Positions 1 through 12,251 are shown, counted from the first letter of the stretch. The stretch: 64,000 nucleotides of DNA from Cornus controversa (GCA_026545225.1 CM048849.1:6226041-6290040); one strand, 5' to 3'. Notes: a model not told the origin generated them from the sequence alone. Made by a program: numbers and translations.

Positions 1-325
1 ATACTATTTTCTAAGAAGAAGAACAGGTCCTTGTAGTTGTGTATTGACTATCAAAAGTTAAACCAAGTAACGATCAAGAACAACTATCCTTTGACAAGAT
101 AGAAGACTTATTTGATCAACTCAAGGGTTCAAGGTATTTTTCAAGGTCGCCCTGTGGTCGGGGTATTACCAGTTGAGGGTAAGGGTTGAGGACATTTTGA
201 ATACTGCTTTTTGGACTAGATATAGACACTATAAGTTTCTAGGGATGCCATTTGGTTTGACGAACACACTGGCTACATTCATGGACTTAATGAACTGAGT
301 CTTCAGTGTTTATTTAGATATATTT

Positions 326-742
326 GTGGTGGTGTTTGTGGATGATATTCTTGTATACTCATCCTCTATAGAGGAACATAAGAGTCACTTGAGGATAGTG
401 TTACAAATTTTGAGGGAGCACCATTTGTATGCCAAGTATAAAAAATATAAATTTTGGCTAACAGAAGTGAGATTCCTTGGTCATGTGGTGTCGGAAGGAG
501 GAGTTTCTGTGGATCCTTCTAAGATTGAAGTGATGAAGAATTGGGAAAGGCCAAAGAACGTATTTGAGATACATAGTTTCTTGGGGCTAGTGGGCTACTA
601 TCTGCGCTTTGTGAAGGACTTTTCAAAGTTAGCGATGGCTATGACTAAAATTAGTTATAAAGGAGTTAAGTTTGTATGGAATGGTGCTCTTGAGCATTCA
701 TTTATGGAATTGAAGAGTCGACTACTAGTGCCCCAGTATTGA
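326..742 (+). pseudogene. reverse transcriptase part of the gypsy chromovirus fossil
   Basis: The 138-residue open stretch starts at the reverse transcriptase active site ([11 protein letters not shown]) and runs through the thumb and connection block ([10 protein letters not shown], then [11 protein letters not shown]) typical of Ty3/gypsy polymerases. The same protein clearly extends upstream of the window edge. It belongs to the fossil covering 1-5758 and is not a gene in its own right. Confidence 0.9.
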
Positions 743-852
743 TAATTTTTTAACATGCTTTAGATCATGTGATCTACTGTGATGCTTCACAGGATGTATT
801 GGACTATATATTGATGCAAACCGAGTGAATTGTTGCATATGGTTCCCAGTAG

Positions 853-1152
853 TTGAAGACACATGAGCAAAATTACCCAACTCATGGCTTGGAGTTAGTA
901 GTGGTAATCTTTACATTAAAAATGTGGAAAAATTACTTATATGGGGAAAAATTTGAGATTTTCTTCGGTCATAAGAGCTTGAAGTACCTTTACACACAAA
1001 AGGACTTGAATATAAAGCAACGAAGGTGGGTGGAGTACATAGAGGACTACAACTTTGATCTTCAGTATCACCTAGGAAAGGCTAATATGGTAGCCGATGC
1101 TTTGAGTAGGAAATCACATGGTACCTTGGCAAGCATTGCCATCTGTGAGTGA
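853..1152 (+). pseudogene. RNase H part of the gypsy chromovirus fossil
   Basis: The stretch reads as the second half of a Ty3/gypsy RNase [20 protein letters not shown], then a [20 protein letters not shown] block, and a closing [10 protein letters not shown] motif. This order is conserved across plant Ty3/gypsy elements. It is part of the 1-5758 fossil. Confidence 0.88.
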
Positions 1153-1485
1153 AAAATGATGGAAGACATCTCAAAAATGGGATTGTATTTCAGAGAGGGT
1201 GGTGAACTTGTAACTTTGTTCACTTTTATTGCTCAACTAACTCTAATGGGTAGAGTGATTGAGGACTAGAGACACAATAGTGAGATAGAGGATATTCACA
1301 CTTGAATTTTGGGTGGTGCAGTGGTGAAAAGTTAGACAATTCATTCTGATGAAGGTTTGAGGTTCAAAGGGGAAATGGTTGTACCATTGGTTCGTAGAGA
1401 TGAGGTCCTTAGAGAGAGTTTCATTGCTCTAGACTAGCAGTGCATCCCGTTGGTACAAAAATGTATTACAATTTACAAAGATAGT

Positions 1486-2989
1486 TGATTCGTGTGTGAG
1501 TGTGACTCAAAAAGTATACCAATTAAAATTTTCCACACTTCGCAATAGAACGAATTCCTTGCAGAATAGGGCTATCGAAAGGGGTATCGTACCTCAGGGA
1601 TTATGGTCTGATGAGTTGGAATACGGAACTAATTCTAATTAAATTTATAAGAAAAGAATTCTAATTTTTAAACTAATTAAAAAGATAAAATAAAGTAAAT
1701 CAAAGCAAACAAGATAGTGAAGATAATAGGAGAGAAACCTAGGGTGTTTGACTTCACCACTAACTCCACAATCAATGGTCAATTGAATCAACTATAGGGG
1801 AATTACATCATGCATAAGTGGTGTCGGTGGCTACAAGCTCACCTTCATCCATCAAGAAGATAACATATGATTAAGGCTAAGCCATGGACTATCTTCGATT
1901 GGCATGGGCCATCTGCCTAACTACTCTAATCTAGGGTGCAGTATGGTTCATCTTCTCTAGGCATAATCCATCAAAGCTCATAACAATATATTCAGTGATT
2001 ACCATTGTGTAATAATCTTTCTCATGATCACAGAAAACAAGAGAGATTGAGTTCAATAACAACAACTAAATATTTAAGACAAGATAAGAAATCATTGAGA
2101 TTGAATTTATAAGACTTTTATTGCTCAATTCCTTAATAAGAATCCTCACAATTACACAATCTATGCATGTATATAAAAGTCCCCAATAATTAAAACAATC
2201 AAACCATTGATGCTTTGTTAGGGCTACATCAAAACCCTAGTGGATGAACTAGCCGCTCATGGTAGAAGAAGAAGCTTCAACTGTTGAGGAAGAAGACATC
2301 ATCTTTCTGAATTACGCGTATGACTTCGTTCTCCAATGGCTCTGCAATATGTTTCTGTTCTCTTCAGCCCTCTCAGACTCTCCAATCTCTGTGTAAGCTC
2401 TCCCAATTCAGCCTCCAAGTCTTCACTTTATTCTCCAAGAGAATATACCAAAGTCCTAATCCAATTAGGAATTAATTAGGGTTTCCCGCAGCACTAATCA
2501 GGTGGGTTTTTCCTGCTGACTTGGGCCCAACTTTTGACCCACTATAAGTCCGATTTACGGAATTTTCGTGAAATACAAAAGTGTGCAGAATCAAATTTCG
2601 TTCAACCTTAAGCAAAAATAATGTCGATTTGAGGCTCGGAAATAAGATTTCTGGTCCATTTTCCAAAACGGGATTAAGACTGCATTATGCACAGATTTGG
2701 GCTTCAGGCCCGAAACCTTCTTAAGCAGCTGTAATTCTCTTGGACCTCTTTCTTGGGCTGATTTGACTTGAAATAAATGGTTGAGTGAATCTCCTTGATG
2801 TAGGCTTCATCTCACCATCTTGGATGTCTTCTTTAAAAGCCCAAAATCCTGATTTTAACTGAAATAATCATTAAGGCCCTGAAAATACAGAAAACACTAA
2901 AACAAAGTAAAATCACAAAATAATCTATCACTAAGAGAATAAAATACATAAGTTAAGAGGCTAGAATGCGTAACATTCAACGCCTATCA
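1486..2989 (-). mobile_element. solo LTR of the Athila/Tat-like family, inserted in the chromovirus integrase
   Basis: A 1,504-bp LTR that closely matches the LTRs at 17905-19416 and 27127-28638. On the minus strand it runs from TG to CA. The flanking 5-mers are ATAGT (1481-1485) and ACAGT (2990-2994), a target duplication with one difference. No internal element sequence lies beside it, so it is a solo LTR left by recombination between two LTRs. It splits the chromovirus pol region just before the zinc-finger part of integrase and is therefore younger than that element. Confidence 0.88.
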
Positions 2990-4132
2990 ACAGTATTGGT
3001 GGAAGGGTATAAAGAAGGATGTTGCACAGTTTGTAGCAAGGTGCCTCACTTGTCAACTAGTGAAGGTCAAACATCAGAGGCTAGCAGGTTAGTTGCAACC
3101 ATTACTGGTAGCTATGTGGAAGTGAGAACATGTCACTGTAGATTTTGTGACGAGATTACCATGATCGAGGAATAGTCATGATGTAATTTGGTTCATTGTG
3201 GATAGATTGACCAAGGTAGCTCATTTTCTCCCTATTCAGGTAACTGATGATGTGGATACTCTCACTCAGTTATATATTGATCAGATTAAAGTTTCACAGA
3301 GTGCTAGATTCTATTGTATCAAATAGAAACTCACGATTTACGTCACATTTTTGGCAGAGTTTTCAGATAGCACTTGATATAGACTTTCATTTAAGTATGG
3401 CTTTTCATCCTCAAATGGATGGTTAGTTGGAGCATACTATATAAGTTCTAGAGGATATGCTTTGGGCATGTGTGCTTGATTTTCATTGTAGTTGGGAGGA
3501 TCACCTTCCATTAGTGGACTTTACATACAATAATAGCTTTTAAGCTAGTATTAAGATGGCTTCATTTGAAATATTATATGGTAGACCTTATAAGTCACCT
3601 GTTTGTTGGACAGAGGTCAGTGAGACAGTGGCATTGGGGCTTGATATAGTCTGAGAGAATACAGAAAATATTAAAGTGATAAGGTAATGGCTGCTTACTG
3701 CTCAGAGTTGTCAAAAGAGTTATGTCGATAGGAGGCAACGACCTTTGACATTTGAGGTGGCAGACCATGTTTTTCTTAAAGTCTCACCACAGAAGGGTTT
3801 GATGAGGTTTGGGCATAGTGGCAAGCTATTGCCATGGTTTATTGGTCCTTTTGAGATATTGGATCATGTGGGTGAGGTTGTATATCTCTTGGCATTGCCA
3901 CTGCGAATGTTAAGTGTGCATCTAGATTTTGATGTTGAGAAAGTATGAGTTGAATCATTCACATGTGTTAGATTGGAAAAATCTTGAGGCGGAAGAGGAT
4001 GTATCTTATGAAGAGAGGCCAATTCAGATTTTGGACTATAGGGAGCAAGTGCTTCGGGGCAAGACTATTTCATTGGTCAACGTGCTTTGGAGATGTCACA
4101 TAGTCCAAGAGGCCATATGGGAGTGGGAATAA
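2990..4132 (+). pseudogene. integrase and chromodomain part of the gypsy chromovirus fossil
   Basis: After the solo LTR the host element resumes with an integrase zinc-finger block (ending near CLTC...VKHQR), a decayed DDE core, and a C-terminal stretch with KGLMRFG and GPFEILDHVGEV motifs (3745-3948). The 3929-4132 stretch (LRKYELNHSHVLDW, later LVNVLWRCH) is a chromodomain-like tail known from Tekay/Del chromoviruses. Part of the 1-5758 fossil. Confidence 0.85.
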
Positions 4133-4218
4133 GAGGTTCACTCAAAGTATCCTGAGTTATTTACCACCTGAAGTATGTTTCTAATTTAGAGAACGAAATT
4201 CCTTGAAAGTGGGAAGGT

Positions 4219-5758
4219 TGTAGAGACCGGGTCCACTTTTAATTGGTTTTCTTTTATTTCCATTTATTGCTAAATAAATGATGTTACATGCATTATAAAC
4301 ATGAAATGCATGTTTGGGGACTTATTTAGAGGTCCGGGAATGTTTTTGAGCCAATTGGCTCATTTTGAGATTTTTTGGTCGACGGAGCCCAGGACACGGG
4401 TCGGGTGGGCTCAAAAAATTATATATTTCCTGGGAAATATTTATTTTTGGTTTTAGACCCAATGAAATGTAAAAAGAGTTAAGAAATTGATTTCGGAGCC
4501 GTAGTCTCTTTTGAAATCAAAAACGGAGGTCGGGAGGGTACGTTCAGTGACATAGGGGTATTTTGGTCATTTTTTGCTCAAGATTATATAAATCTCAAGA
4601 GTTGGGATATTTATTGGTATTCTCACAACCCAAAACAGTCGGCTACTACCTCTTTCTCCCTCCTCTTCATCTCATATTCTTCTGTCTTCATTTCTGAGAC
4701 TTTAGGCTAGGATTTGGAAGTTATCAAAGAAGGACACAATGTTCTACGGGTTAAGGGCTTCTGTTTGAACTAAACAAAATTAGATTTTGAATAAGTTAAA
4801 ACTTGGAGGATTCTAGGATTTTGGCTAGAAAAGCTTCAAACTTGAGGTAAGGATGTTTCTTCTCTCTTAGCCATTGATTTATAGGTTGTTGGTGAGTTTG
4901 AGAGGGTTGGCTTGAGTTTAGCATGTTTGGGAGGGTGGTGTTGTTATGTCTAATGTTCCCCTCCCTCCCTCTTCCATTGTGATTAAATGCATATTTGTGA
5001 TATATGATGATTGTAAGTTTATATAATTGATATGTAAGTATATGATTGATATATGTGGCTTTGTATACATGTATGAGGCATATGTATGAATGTGGATACA
5101 TATGTGTATATATGTGATATGTGAGAATATGATGCATGCTAGGATTGATATAAAGCATGAATGTGTATAGGAGAGTATGAGAAATATGTTATGTGTTATA
5201 TGTGCCTAATGTGTATGTATATGTATATATCGGAGTTTTGTCCAAGTGAGCCATACATGGGGTTCGGAGTTGTCCAACCATGTTATGAAAGTTATAAAAT
5301 TATCCACTAAGGTATGACCGTCAAAGTTGTCCAATCATGCCGAGGCTAATGCCTAGAAATCAGAGTAGTCCAAATTTGTGTGACCATTGGAGTTTTCCAA
5401 TCACAATGGCAAGACCAATATATTACCAAAAGTGTATGATTTTTAGAGTTATCCAATCATACGGGTGTCGTCAGAGTTGTCCAACACTACCTGACCGTCA
5501 GAGTTGATCAATCATATATATGTATTGGATTATTACCAAAAAATATGTGAATCTAAAGATGCTTTTGTGTTTACTGTTAAGCATGATGAATGTGTTAACT
5601 GCATTTGTTGATTGCATTGGATTGATTTGACATACAAGAGTTGAGCATGTCATATAGAATAGAGACATCGTGGTTACTTATCATGTAGGTCAATCTCAGG
5701 TCGATGCAATACAATCAACAGTGTCAGGTTCAATTCCTATCAAGCTAGTTGTCAGGCT
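4219..5758 (+). repeat. 3' LTR (incomplete) of the gypsy chromovirus
   Basis: Begins TGTAGAGACC directly after a purine-rich tract (GTGGGAAGG). The first several hundred bases align with the LTRs at 6015 and 51012, including the AGGGGTATTTTGGTC stretch and the leader around 4600. LTR similarity stops near 5758, where CACTA-like sequence begins, so the true 3' end is not present here. Confidence 0.8.
5230..5520 (+). repeat. degenerate tandem repeat inside the chromovirus LTR
   Basis: About six diverged units carry the core GAGTTGTCCAATCA preceded by GACCGTCA, spaced roughly 40-60 bp apart. The units lie where the related LTR at 6015-9009 carries a different tandem array (7249-7500), so this region of the LTR seems prone to repeat turnover. 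Confidence 0.7.
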
Positions 5759-6014
5759 TTTAACGATAGGGCCGTGTGGCCCCTTGTGGAAAATAATTTT
5801 CTACAATTGGCAATAATTGCTCCTAGTAGAAAGGAACCTTCTATGACGGGCAAGAAAGGCCCGTCGTGGAATTAAACTTACCACGAAGGGCTATGCAAGA
5901 CCGTCATGGAAATATGTTTTCCACAACAGGCCTTGGTCGTCATAGAAATGTTAATTTTTTTTTACACCTTCGTGGTCTTATTTTTCATTCCCGATTATTT
6001 TTATACTCTCAATT
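5759..6014. mobile_element. CACTA-like subterminal repeat fragment
   Basis: Several inverted copies of a motif like TTCTACGACGGGC / GCCCGTCGTAGAA (for example around 5838-5875 and 5900-5945) match the subterminal repeats of the CACTA end at 17191-17507. No terminal CACTA motif is visible here, so it is a fragment. It is cut on the right by the solo LTR starting at 6015. Confidence 0.55.
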
Positions 6015-7248
6015 TGTAGAGATCGTGACCAATTTTGGTCGGTTTACCGATTTTCATCATTTTCACGATAAATGCATTTTGAATGATGATATGGATGTTT
6101 CAAGAGTGGGAAACATGTTTGGAAGGTTGATTTGAGGTTTTTGAAAGTTTTTGAAAGATTTGGAGAAGTTTGACTTTTTGGTCAAATCGGGATACGACTT
6201 AAGTGGGCCCGATAATCCAGAAAATTTTCAAAAATATTTATTTTTGGGAATGGCTTAGATAAAATGTTTAGAGAGTTAAGAAAGTGATTTCGAGACCGTA
6301 TGAGTTTTTGAAATCGAAAACGGAGTCCGGTAAGGTGCGTTAAGTGGCCCAGGGGTATTTTGGTCTTTTTCTGGCCTAGGGACTTTAAATATCAGATGTG
6401 GCAGAGATATTTCATATCTCTAATGTCCCAGCAGCCGGCCATGACTCCTTTCTCTCTCTTCTTTCTTCCTCTTCCTTCTCTCTAAGTTTTGGAGGCCCTC
6501 GGGTGTGATTCGTGATCCGTCGAAGGAGGGAGATACGTAGGGGACGGCTAGGGCTTCCCTTTGAACTGATCAAAGTTGTAATTTGGCAAGTTTGACATTG
6601 CTGGGATTTTGAGAAGTGCTTGGAAGGCCTTCATTTTTGAGGTAGGGGTTCTCTTTCTCATCTACTTGTCGATTCTAGGGTTTCAAGTGAAGCGGTGAGA
6701 GCTAAGAGTGTGTGTTGCATGATTTAGAGTGTAAGAGGGGTGGGATGTAGTGTTTTTCTACTCTCTTTAAACTCTATTGTGTAATAGATATGTATATGGT
6801 AGTATACATGGTATAAGGGGTGAATGTGTGAGAGGTATTAGTATGTATGCTTATATACTAGATTTTGTGCATATATGTGGAAATGTGTTATATTGGACAA
6901 ATATGTGCTACATGTTGTAAGTGAGTTAAATGCATGCTATCTTTGTATAGAAAATGTGTGCATTGGTGAAGCATGGCTATTTTGTGCTTAAGTGAAGTTT
7001 TGTGACCATATGTGGATAGTATGTTATGTTCTACATGTATAGGTAAATATATGTGTGGTGTTGTGGAGATGAAATGCATGCTACCTATTTTATTAATTAG
7101 CATGTGCATTGTGAAGCATAAAATTAAATGCTTGATGTTTATATGTTCGAAATGCATATATTGGGGCCGTTGTGAGGAAACGGGGAAGCGTGGTTGGATT
7201 GCCTAAAGTTGGTTAATACTCGGTGAGGGCGTTGGAGTGGTTACATCA

Positions 7249-7500
7249 CCTTGGAGTAGGTAAATACTCGGTGATGGTGGTTTACTCACTTTGGAGTAGG
7301 TAAATACTCGGTGGAGATTCTAAAAAGGTTGCTCAATCGCCTTGGAGTAGGTAAATACTCAGTGATTGTGGTTTGCTCACCTTGGAGTAGGTAAATACTG
7401 GGTGAGAATTCAAAGAAAAGGTGCCAAGTCACCTTGGAGTAGGTAAATACTCGGTGACGGTGGTCTATCCACCTTGGAGTAGGTAAATACTTGGTGGTGA
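7249..7500 (+). repeat. higher-order tandem repeat (alternating 40 and 51 bp units) in the solo LTR
   Basis: Six units begin CCTTGGAGTAGGTAAATACT (one starts CTTTGG), at 7249, 7289, 7340, 7380, 7432 and 7472. The spacings are 40, 51, 40, 52 and 40, so two unit types alternate. A seventh, more diverged unit seems to lie just upstream near 7206. Confidence 0.9.
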
Positions 7501-8269
7501 AATTTGAAATGTTATGGGAAGTCTCTCGATTTCATGATTGGGCCAAAAATCATGTAGGGATATCAAGTTGAGTCCGAGAGAGAAACAAGCGTATGATTAT
7601 TACCTTCATTTGAATTATGAAGCATGATATGTGTTTATTGCATCCCTATATATATACATGCATTGTTGTGAGTGAACATGATGTATGTTGAATTATACGT
7701 GAAATGTTGTGACATGCATCTATGTAGGTCGTGTCGGGTCGGCACTTAAGTGGGTTGGGGTATCTCTACTGAGCTGCAGTGGTGCTCACCCCTTTATTAT
7801 AAACTCTTTTTACAAATAAGGCGCCAATGACGGATGAGACTTGAGTGTCCAAGTGGAACTCTAGTAATGATTTTGCTTTTGGATGTTATGCATTTTGTGG
7901 CTATCCATGCCGGCTTGTGGCATGTGACTTCCTTTTGAGTTGTGGTTATATTTTGGACAAATGTAACTTTGATGTATGTACTGGATTATAAACTTGTTGG
8001 GTGTGGAAAGTCAACGGATAAGTTTATGTAATGCTCATGGTGGCATTTAATTCATTTGATGATGTTTTCATTGTGAATGGATTGTGGTTATGGAAGATAA
8101 TGATTCATTTTGATGTATGATTAAATCATGAATATGATTTTGAGTATGAAATTGATGTTGGTATCTTTCATTTATGTTATGGACCATGTATGAGAGGTTC
8201 TAGGATGATAGAAAGTGGATTGGGCTCCAAATAAACCATGTATAGGGTTGTTGGAGGACCTGGGGAGAG

Positions 8270-8505
8270 CATTTCGATCATGCGAAATGCCCATTTCGCA
8301 CAATCGAAGCCCACATTTCAATTGTGCAAAGGGGTGATGATTTATGATGATTTTTAGGGTCCAGACAGGGGGAATTTCGCACAATTGAAACCCCCATTTT
8401 GATTGTGCAAGATATTGCAGGTTCAAGGTCCCGAGAGGGTAAAATCTTCGCACAATCGAGATTTTTTCGCACAATCGAGATGCCAGTTTTGCACAATCGA
8501 AATTA
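8270..8505 (+). repeat. array of TCGCACAATCGA motifs in both orientations
   Basis: About seven copies of a TTCGCACAATCGA-like 13-mer or its reverse complement lie in 235 bp near the 3' part of the 6015-9009 LTR. Neighbouring copies face each other and could pair as hairpins. The position corresponds to the GATTAATCGAA arrays of related LTRs at 17830-17890, 28680-28740 and 51900-52070. Confidence 0.7.
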
Positions 8506-9009
8506 CTATTCACAGCATTTTTTAAAACTTCATTTTGACGTAATTTCTTCATTCTAGATCAGAATTGAGTGTGTTTTTTTTTAAATTGAGTATTTTTGGA
8601 TTCTCTATCCAATGGCGTAGGCTTTAGCTTCTGATTCTAAACACAATAAGTTTTGAGGCTTGAAAGTGAGTGATTCTTGAAAGTGGGGACAAGTAAATTT
8701 TCACTAAGGTGTATGATTTGATGTAGGGCCCATGGAGATTGGTTAAAGTGGATTTAGGTGCATTCATATGCAAGAATTGAGTTAAGCTTCCGCAGTGGAT
8801 GAGGGTAATGAGGGTCTATTGGGCTAAATAAATAGTTTAACCTCCGAATTTCCAAGAGTTAGAAATCGGGGCGTTATAGCATAGTATCAAACCTCGATAC
8901 TATGGTGTGAGTGTGGTTAAGGGTTCACGGGGTTTAGTGAATGGGTTCACACTAGAGATTCGGGGTCAGTCCGGGGGAGTCCCGGTGGTCCGGGTTTTGG
9001 GGCGTGACA

Positions 9010-10220
9010 CAATCCCTCTATCACTTTACTCTCTCCCTCTCTAATCACATTTTCTTACCCCCATTTTTTGCAATTGTTTCCTTAATTTCTTCTCTACTTT
9101 AGATGATCAATCGATTAGGTTTCGAAAGCCGATTAAGTGATCAGGTGAGAACATTTTCTTATGCTTTTTTTTTATTTCTCTATTTGACAAGCCCTATAGA
9201 TATACATCAACACTTGACAAGCCCTAGTTCGCTCGCGTGTACTCCTCTTCTCTCTCACATGCTTTTCTTCTCTCTCTCAAACTACTTGCCATTTCAGTTT
9301 GGCATGAGAATTGAAGGGATTTGAGGCATAGTCCATCTCACTCTCACAATGCCATCTCTCTCGGTGGCTTTCAAGAACGCCTCTCTAGCACCCCTGCCCA
9401 GACTACAAGAATGCTCACAATCGCCACAAGGTCAAAACCTAAATTTCCATTATTTTTTCTTTTTGTACACAAAATCATTGAACTTCATGTCTAGTTGTGT
9501 TGAATTTCATGCCCAGTTGTATGATATTGTTTTGCAAATTCAACTATTAATGGAAGAATTTTCTATGATTTAATGTTCCTGCTCTATTTTCGTGTAATTT
9601 ATGATGTTGATTCTGTTTTATTTCATTATTTCTTTTCTTTTTTTTCTTGTTTTTTATTTTTAATTCTGGCTCTCTCTTTTTTGTTTCTAATGAAAATTTT
9701 TCTTTAGTCTGTTGATTTTTTTTCAATGTTAATGAAAGTAGTCCGACTCACCCAATACCTTCTCCGTGGCTTGGCTCAATTTTCTGGTACATGGTAGGGT
9801 TATCTTGTCAAGTTGGTGCCCAGTATTCCAAGTCAAGGGTTGCATCAACTCTGTATCAATTCTTATCAATAATCACTTTATTTCTAATGCACAACTGTCC
9901 ATTTCTGATGTTATTCCATTCATTTGACATATATGTATGTATGTCTACATCAAAATATGGAAAAAAGTTGAAGAAAAATCAGTATATATATGAAGCCTAC
10001 GTGATCACAACTTGATGTTTTCTTTTTCACTAATAAATTTTGGTCAATACTTGAAGTTCCTGAAACTTCAATCCAGTCCACAAGTATCATAAATATTATA
10101 ATTTTAATTGAACAAGCTTGACAGTTAATTTTGCTTAGAGTATTATTGCTAGCCATAGTTGTGATTAGCATAGCCTCCTTTCCATAATGGTAGTTACTAA
10201 AAGCTCATGCTGTTATGCAG
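9010..10220. other. gene-poor stretch upstream of the HD-ZIP III relic
   Basis: Pyrimidine-rich runs (about 9015-9095 and 9245-9290) could be remnants of a long 5' leader, which HD-ZIP III genes usually have, but no splice-supported exon can be defended. The rest is AT-rich with T-runs. The short open frames here have no recognisable motif. Confidence 0.3.
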
Positions 10221-10406
10221 AATGTCTCCCCTATTTTGCTTGTTCATTTTCTGAGGGAACATCATTCTGAATGGACCGACTATGGGATTGATGCTTATTG
10301 TGCTACATCTCTTAAAGCTAGTCCTTATGCAGTTCCTTGTGCCAAACCCGGTGGCTTCCCTAGTAGCCAGGTCATTTTGCCTCTTGCCCATACTGTGGAT
10401 TATGAG
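10221..10406 (+). pseudogene. displaced late exon of the HD-ZIP III relic
   Basis: Preceded by TTATGCAG (acceptor), it encodes NVSPILLVHFLREHHSEW followed by DAYCATSLKASPYAVPC and SSQVILPLAHTVDYE. In HD-ZIP III proteins this block follows directly after the segment ending in AKASMLLQ, which here ends at 15678. So the exon is about 5.4 kb upstream of where it belongs. It is open throughout. A local rearrangement, or a second partial copy of the gene, would explain it. Confidence 0.88.
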
Positions 10407-10664
10407 ATAAAGATCACGGGACCCTGTTCAAGCTCTTCTCTAACTGGGTTTAAACAATCTCATCTTTTTTTGTGGAAGCAAGAGAGCGTCTGATGAGTGA
10501 GAGAGGAGGCTCTCTTGGATGAGAGAGCCTGCCTGTTCATGCAAATTAATCACCAATTCAGTGTCGAAACTGTGAACTTACAGTGCTCTAAAATACTCGT
10601 ACACTCTCTGGGTTTTCTTTGCTTTCAGCTTTATTTTTGGTGTTATTGTTCTCTGAATTTGTCA

Positions 10665-10873
10665 ATGGCACTTTCGATGCACAGAGAGTCGAACAAGCAG
10701 ATGGACTCGAGTAAGTACGTGAGGTATACACTTGAGCAAGTGGAGGCCTTATAGAGGGTCTATTCAGAGTGTCCCAAGCCTAGTTCTATGAGAAGGCAAC
10801 AGCTTATCAGGGAATGTCCTATTCTCTCTAACATTGAGCCTAAACAGATCAAAGTCTGGCTTCAGAATCGCAG
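10665..10873 (+). pseudogene. first coding exon (homeodomain) of the HD-ZIP III relic
   Basis: Starts MALSMHRESNKQMDSSKYV and covers the homeodomain through PKQIKVWLQNRR, ending at a clean AG|GT donor. The start codon context and the sequence DSSKYVRYTLEQVEAL match REVOLUTA-type N-termini. A stop lies in the first homeodomain helix, where the family has Glu. The recognition helix has Leu at the near-invariant Phe of WFQNRR. Confidence 0.9.
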
Positions 10874-12251
10874 GTATATATCACCCTAGCTAACACCACT
10901 CGAAGACCACAAATTTTCTCTCACTTTCTCTTGACCTTTCCACATTCAAATATTTTGGAATTGTGGGTGTTAAAATTTGCAAGTGGGGTTTAAATTTTGT
11001 TTTTTTATTTCCAGCAAAGCTAATTTCTTTGTGATGTATTATTCTTATATGGGTCTCAAGCAGTTCTATTTTTTTATTTAGTTCAACTTGTGGGGGTTTG
11101 AAGAAATGAGAAATGATGGTCTGATCTATATGTAATTGTTTTCTCTTATTTTCCTTTTCTATATGTTTTTGGGATTTGGAATGGGAAGATTTGTAACTGA
11201 GTCCCTGCAGTTTTTCTATTTCTTGTTTTTTGTTTTTTGTTTTTTGTTTTTGTGTGCTTCATTCTTTCATCTTAAGGTTTCGAGTTGGGTTGGAAGAAAA
11301 TGAGGCTTAAGAGATGGCTTGGTTAAGTTATTCTTGTTCCAGTCTAATTTGTTTATTGTTTATGAATGGTGAATCACTGAAAGAGTGGAAATGTGGTTAT
11401 GTTTGAATTTATTCTTGAAAATTAATTTTGAACGTCTTTTCCCAAAATGGTTTCCTCTCTTGCTTTCCATTTTTTATTGAAAAGAGAGTTAGTTCTAATT
11501 TCTAATACGGATAAAATTGCTCTCATCGTTTATATACAAGCTTAAGTCTTATTGGTGTTTGGTTCTATTCTGTTTTGTTTTAATTTACTATTTTTACTTG
11601 TCTGAAATCTTTTTTTTCTAAATAATAAGAATTAATGAAGGATTTGGGATAGTGAATCAATGATTATGGTTTGTCTTGGTTTCATTTGTCATGTTTGTGT
11701 TGTTATTTAGTGATTAGGATGAAAGGTCCTGCATTTCTGATTAAGATCTTTCCCTTTCTTCTTTCTCTAGTATCATATTTTGTATTATGCTTATGTTATT
11801 GTGTTTTATTATTTTTTCTTTTTCCTTGTGCTTTTTACCTGTGGTTATTTACGATAGACTGAAACTCTGGCCTAAAAAATTGGTTTTTTTATCCCTTATT
11901 CCGATTTCTTCATTAAATCAATGATATACTTTTGAAAACGGTGTTTATTGTCTTACTCAGTTCATGGGCAGTGTTAACTTTAAAAGAAAGATAATAACAG
12001 CAAATCAGTTTTTTTACTTTTGATGAACATCATTGTGTTATTCTGCTGATTTTCTCTATGTTTCATCATTTGGGTTTCTTTATATATTTTTTGAATGAAA
12101 AATGTTAGTGCCTTGAAATGGGTTTCAAGAATCTACAGTTTTGGGTAGATCTGATATTAAATGAGAGATAATGACAGTTGACTTGTTACTTTTTGGTGAG
12201 TATCCTTGTCATGTTTGATTACTGGAACTACTGTCGACTAGGTCCAGATGA

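Larger units (their letters stand above)
1..5758 (+). mobile_element. Ty3/gypsy chromovirus fossil (Tekay/Del-like), 3' part
   Basis: An old LTR retrotransposon that enters the window already inside its reverse transcriptase. Parts seen in order: reverse transcriptase (about 1-740, with the FVDDILVYS active-site block), RNase H (about 750-1140), integrase (about 1430-3940, interrupted by a solo LTR at 1486-2989), a chromodomain-like C-terminus (about 3940-4130), a purine-rich tract (4209-4217) and the start of the 3' LTR (from 4219). The order RT, RNase H, integrase, chromodomain is that of plant Ty3/gypsy chromoviruses. The element is broken, with more than ten breaks, and looks old. Its 5' half lies outside the window. 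Confidence 0.9.
6015..9009 (+). mobile_element. solo LTR of a gypsy chromovirus, 3.0 kb
   Basis: Starts TGTAGAGATCG and ends GGGGCGTGACA, the ends shared with the LTRs at 4219 and 51012. The flanking 5-mers are CAATT (6010-6014) and CAATC (9010-9014), a near-perfect target duplication. No pol sequence adjoins it, so it is a solo LTR. It is much longer than the relative at 51012 (1,331 bp), partly because of tandem repeats at 7249-7500 and a motif array at 8270-8505. Confidence 0.82.

Noticed and set aside
2472-2666. Short frame repeated at 18800-19021 and 28022-28243
   Set aside because: It recurs because it lies in the Athila/Tat-like LTR, with no evidence of a conserved product.
4796-5158. 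Minus-strand frame of 120 residues
   Set aside because: Lies wholly within the chromovirus LTR, has simple Tyr/Ile/His-rich composition and no domain.
7249-7500. CRISPR-like repeat-spacer array
   Set aside because: The organism is a plant, the 'spacers' are themselves repeated, and the array lies inside an LTR. It is a tandem repeat.
8172-8552. Minus-strand frames of 126 and 72 residues with repeated CAKL / CTI-like units
   Set aside because: They only translate the TCGCACAATCGA array inside the LTR; the repeat explains the open frames.
10497-10754. An alternative start for the HD-ZIP III relic upstream of 10665
   Set aside because: The frame runs through the expected leader sequence. The residues before MALSMHRES do not match family N-termini.
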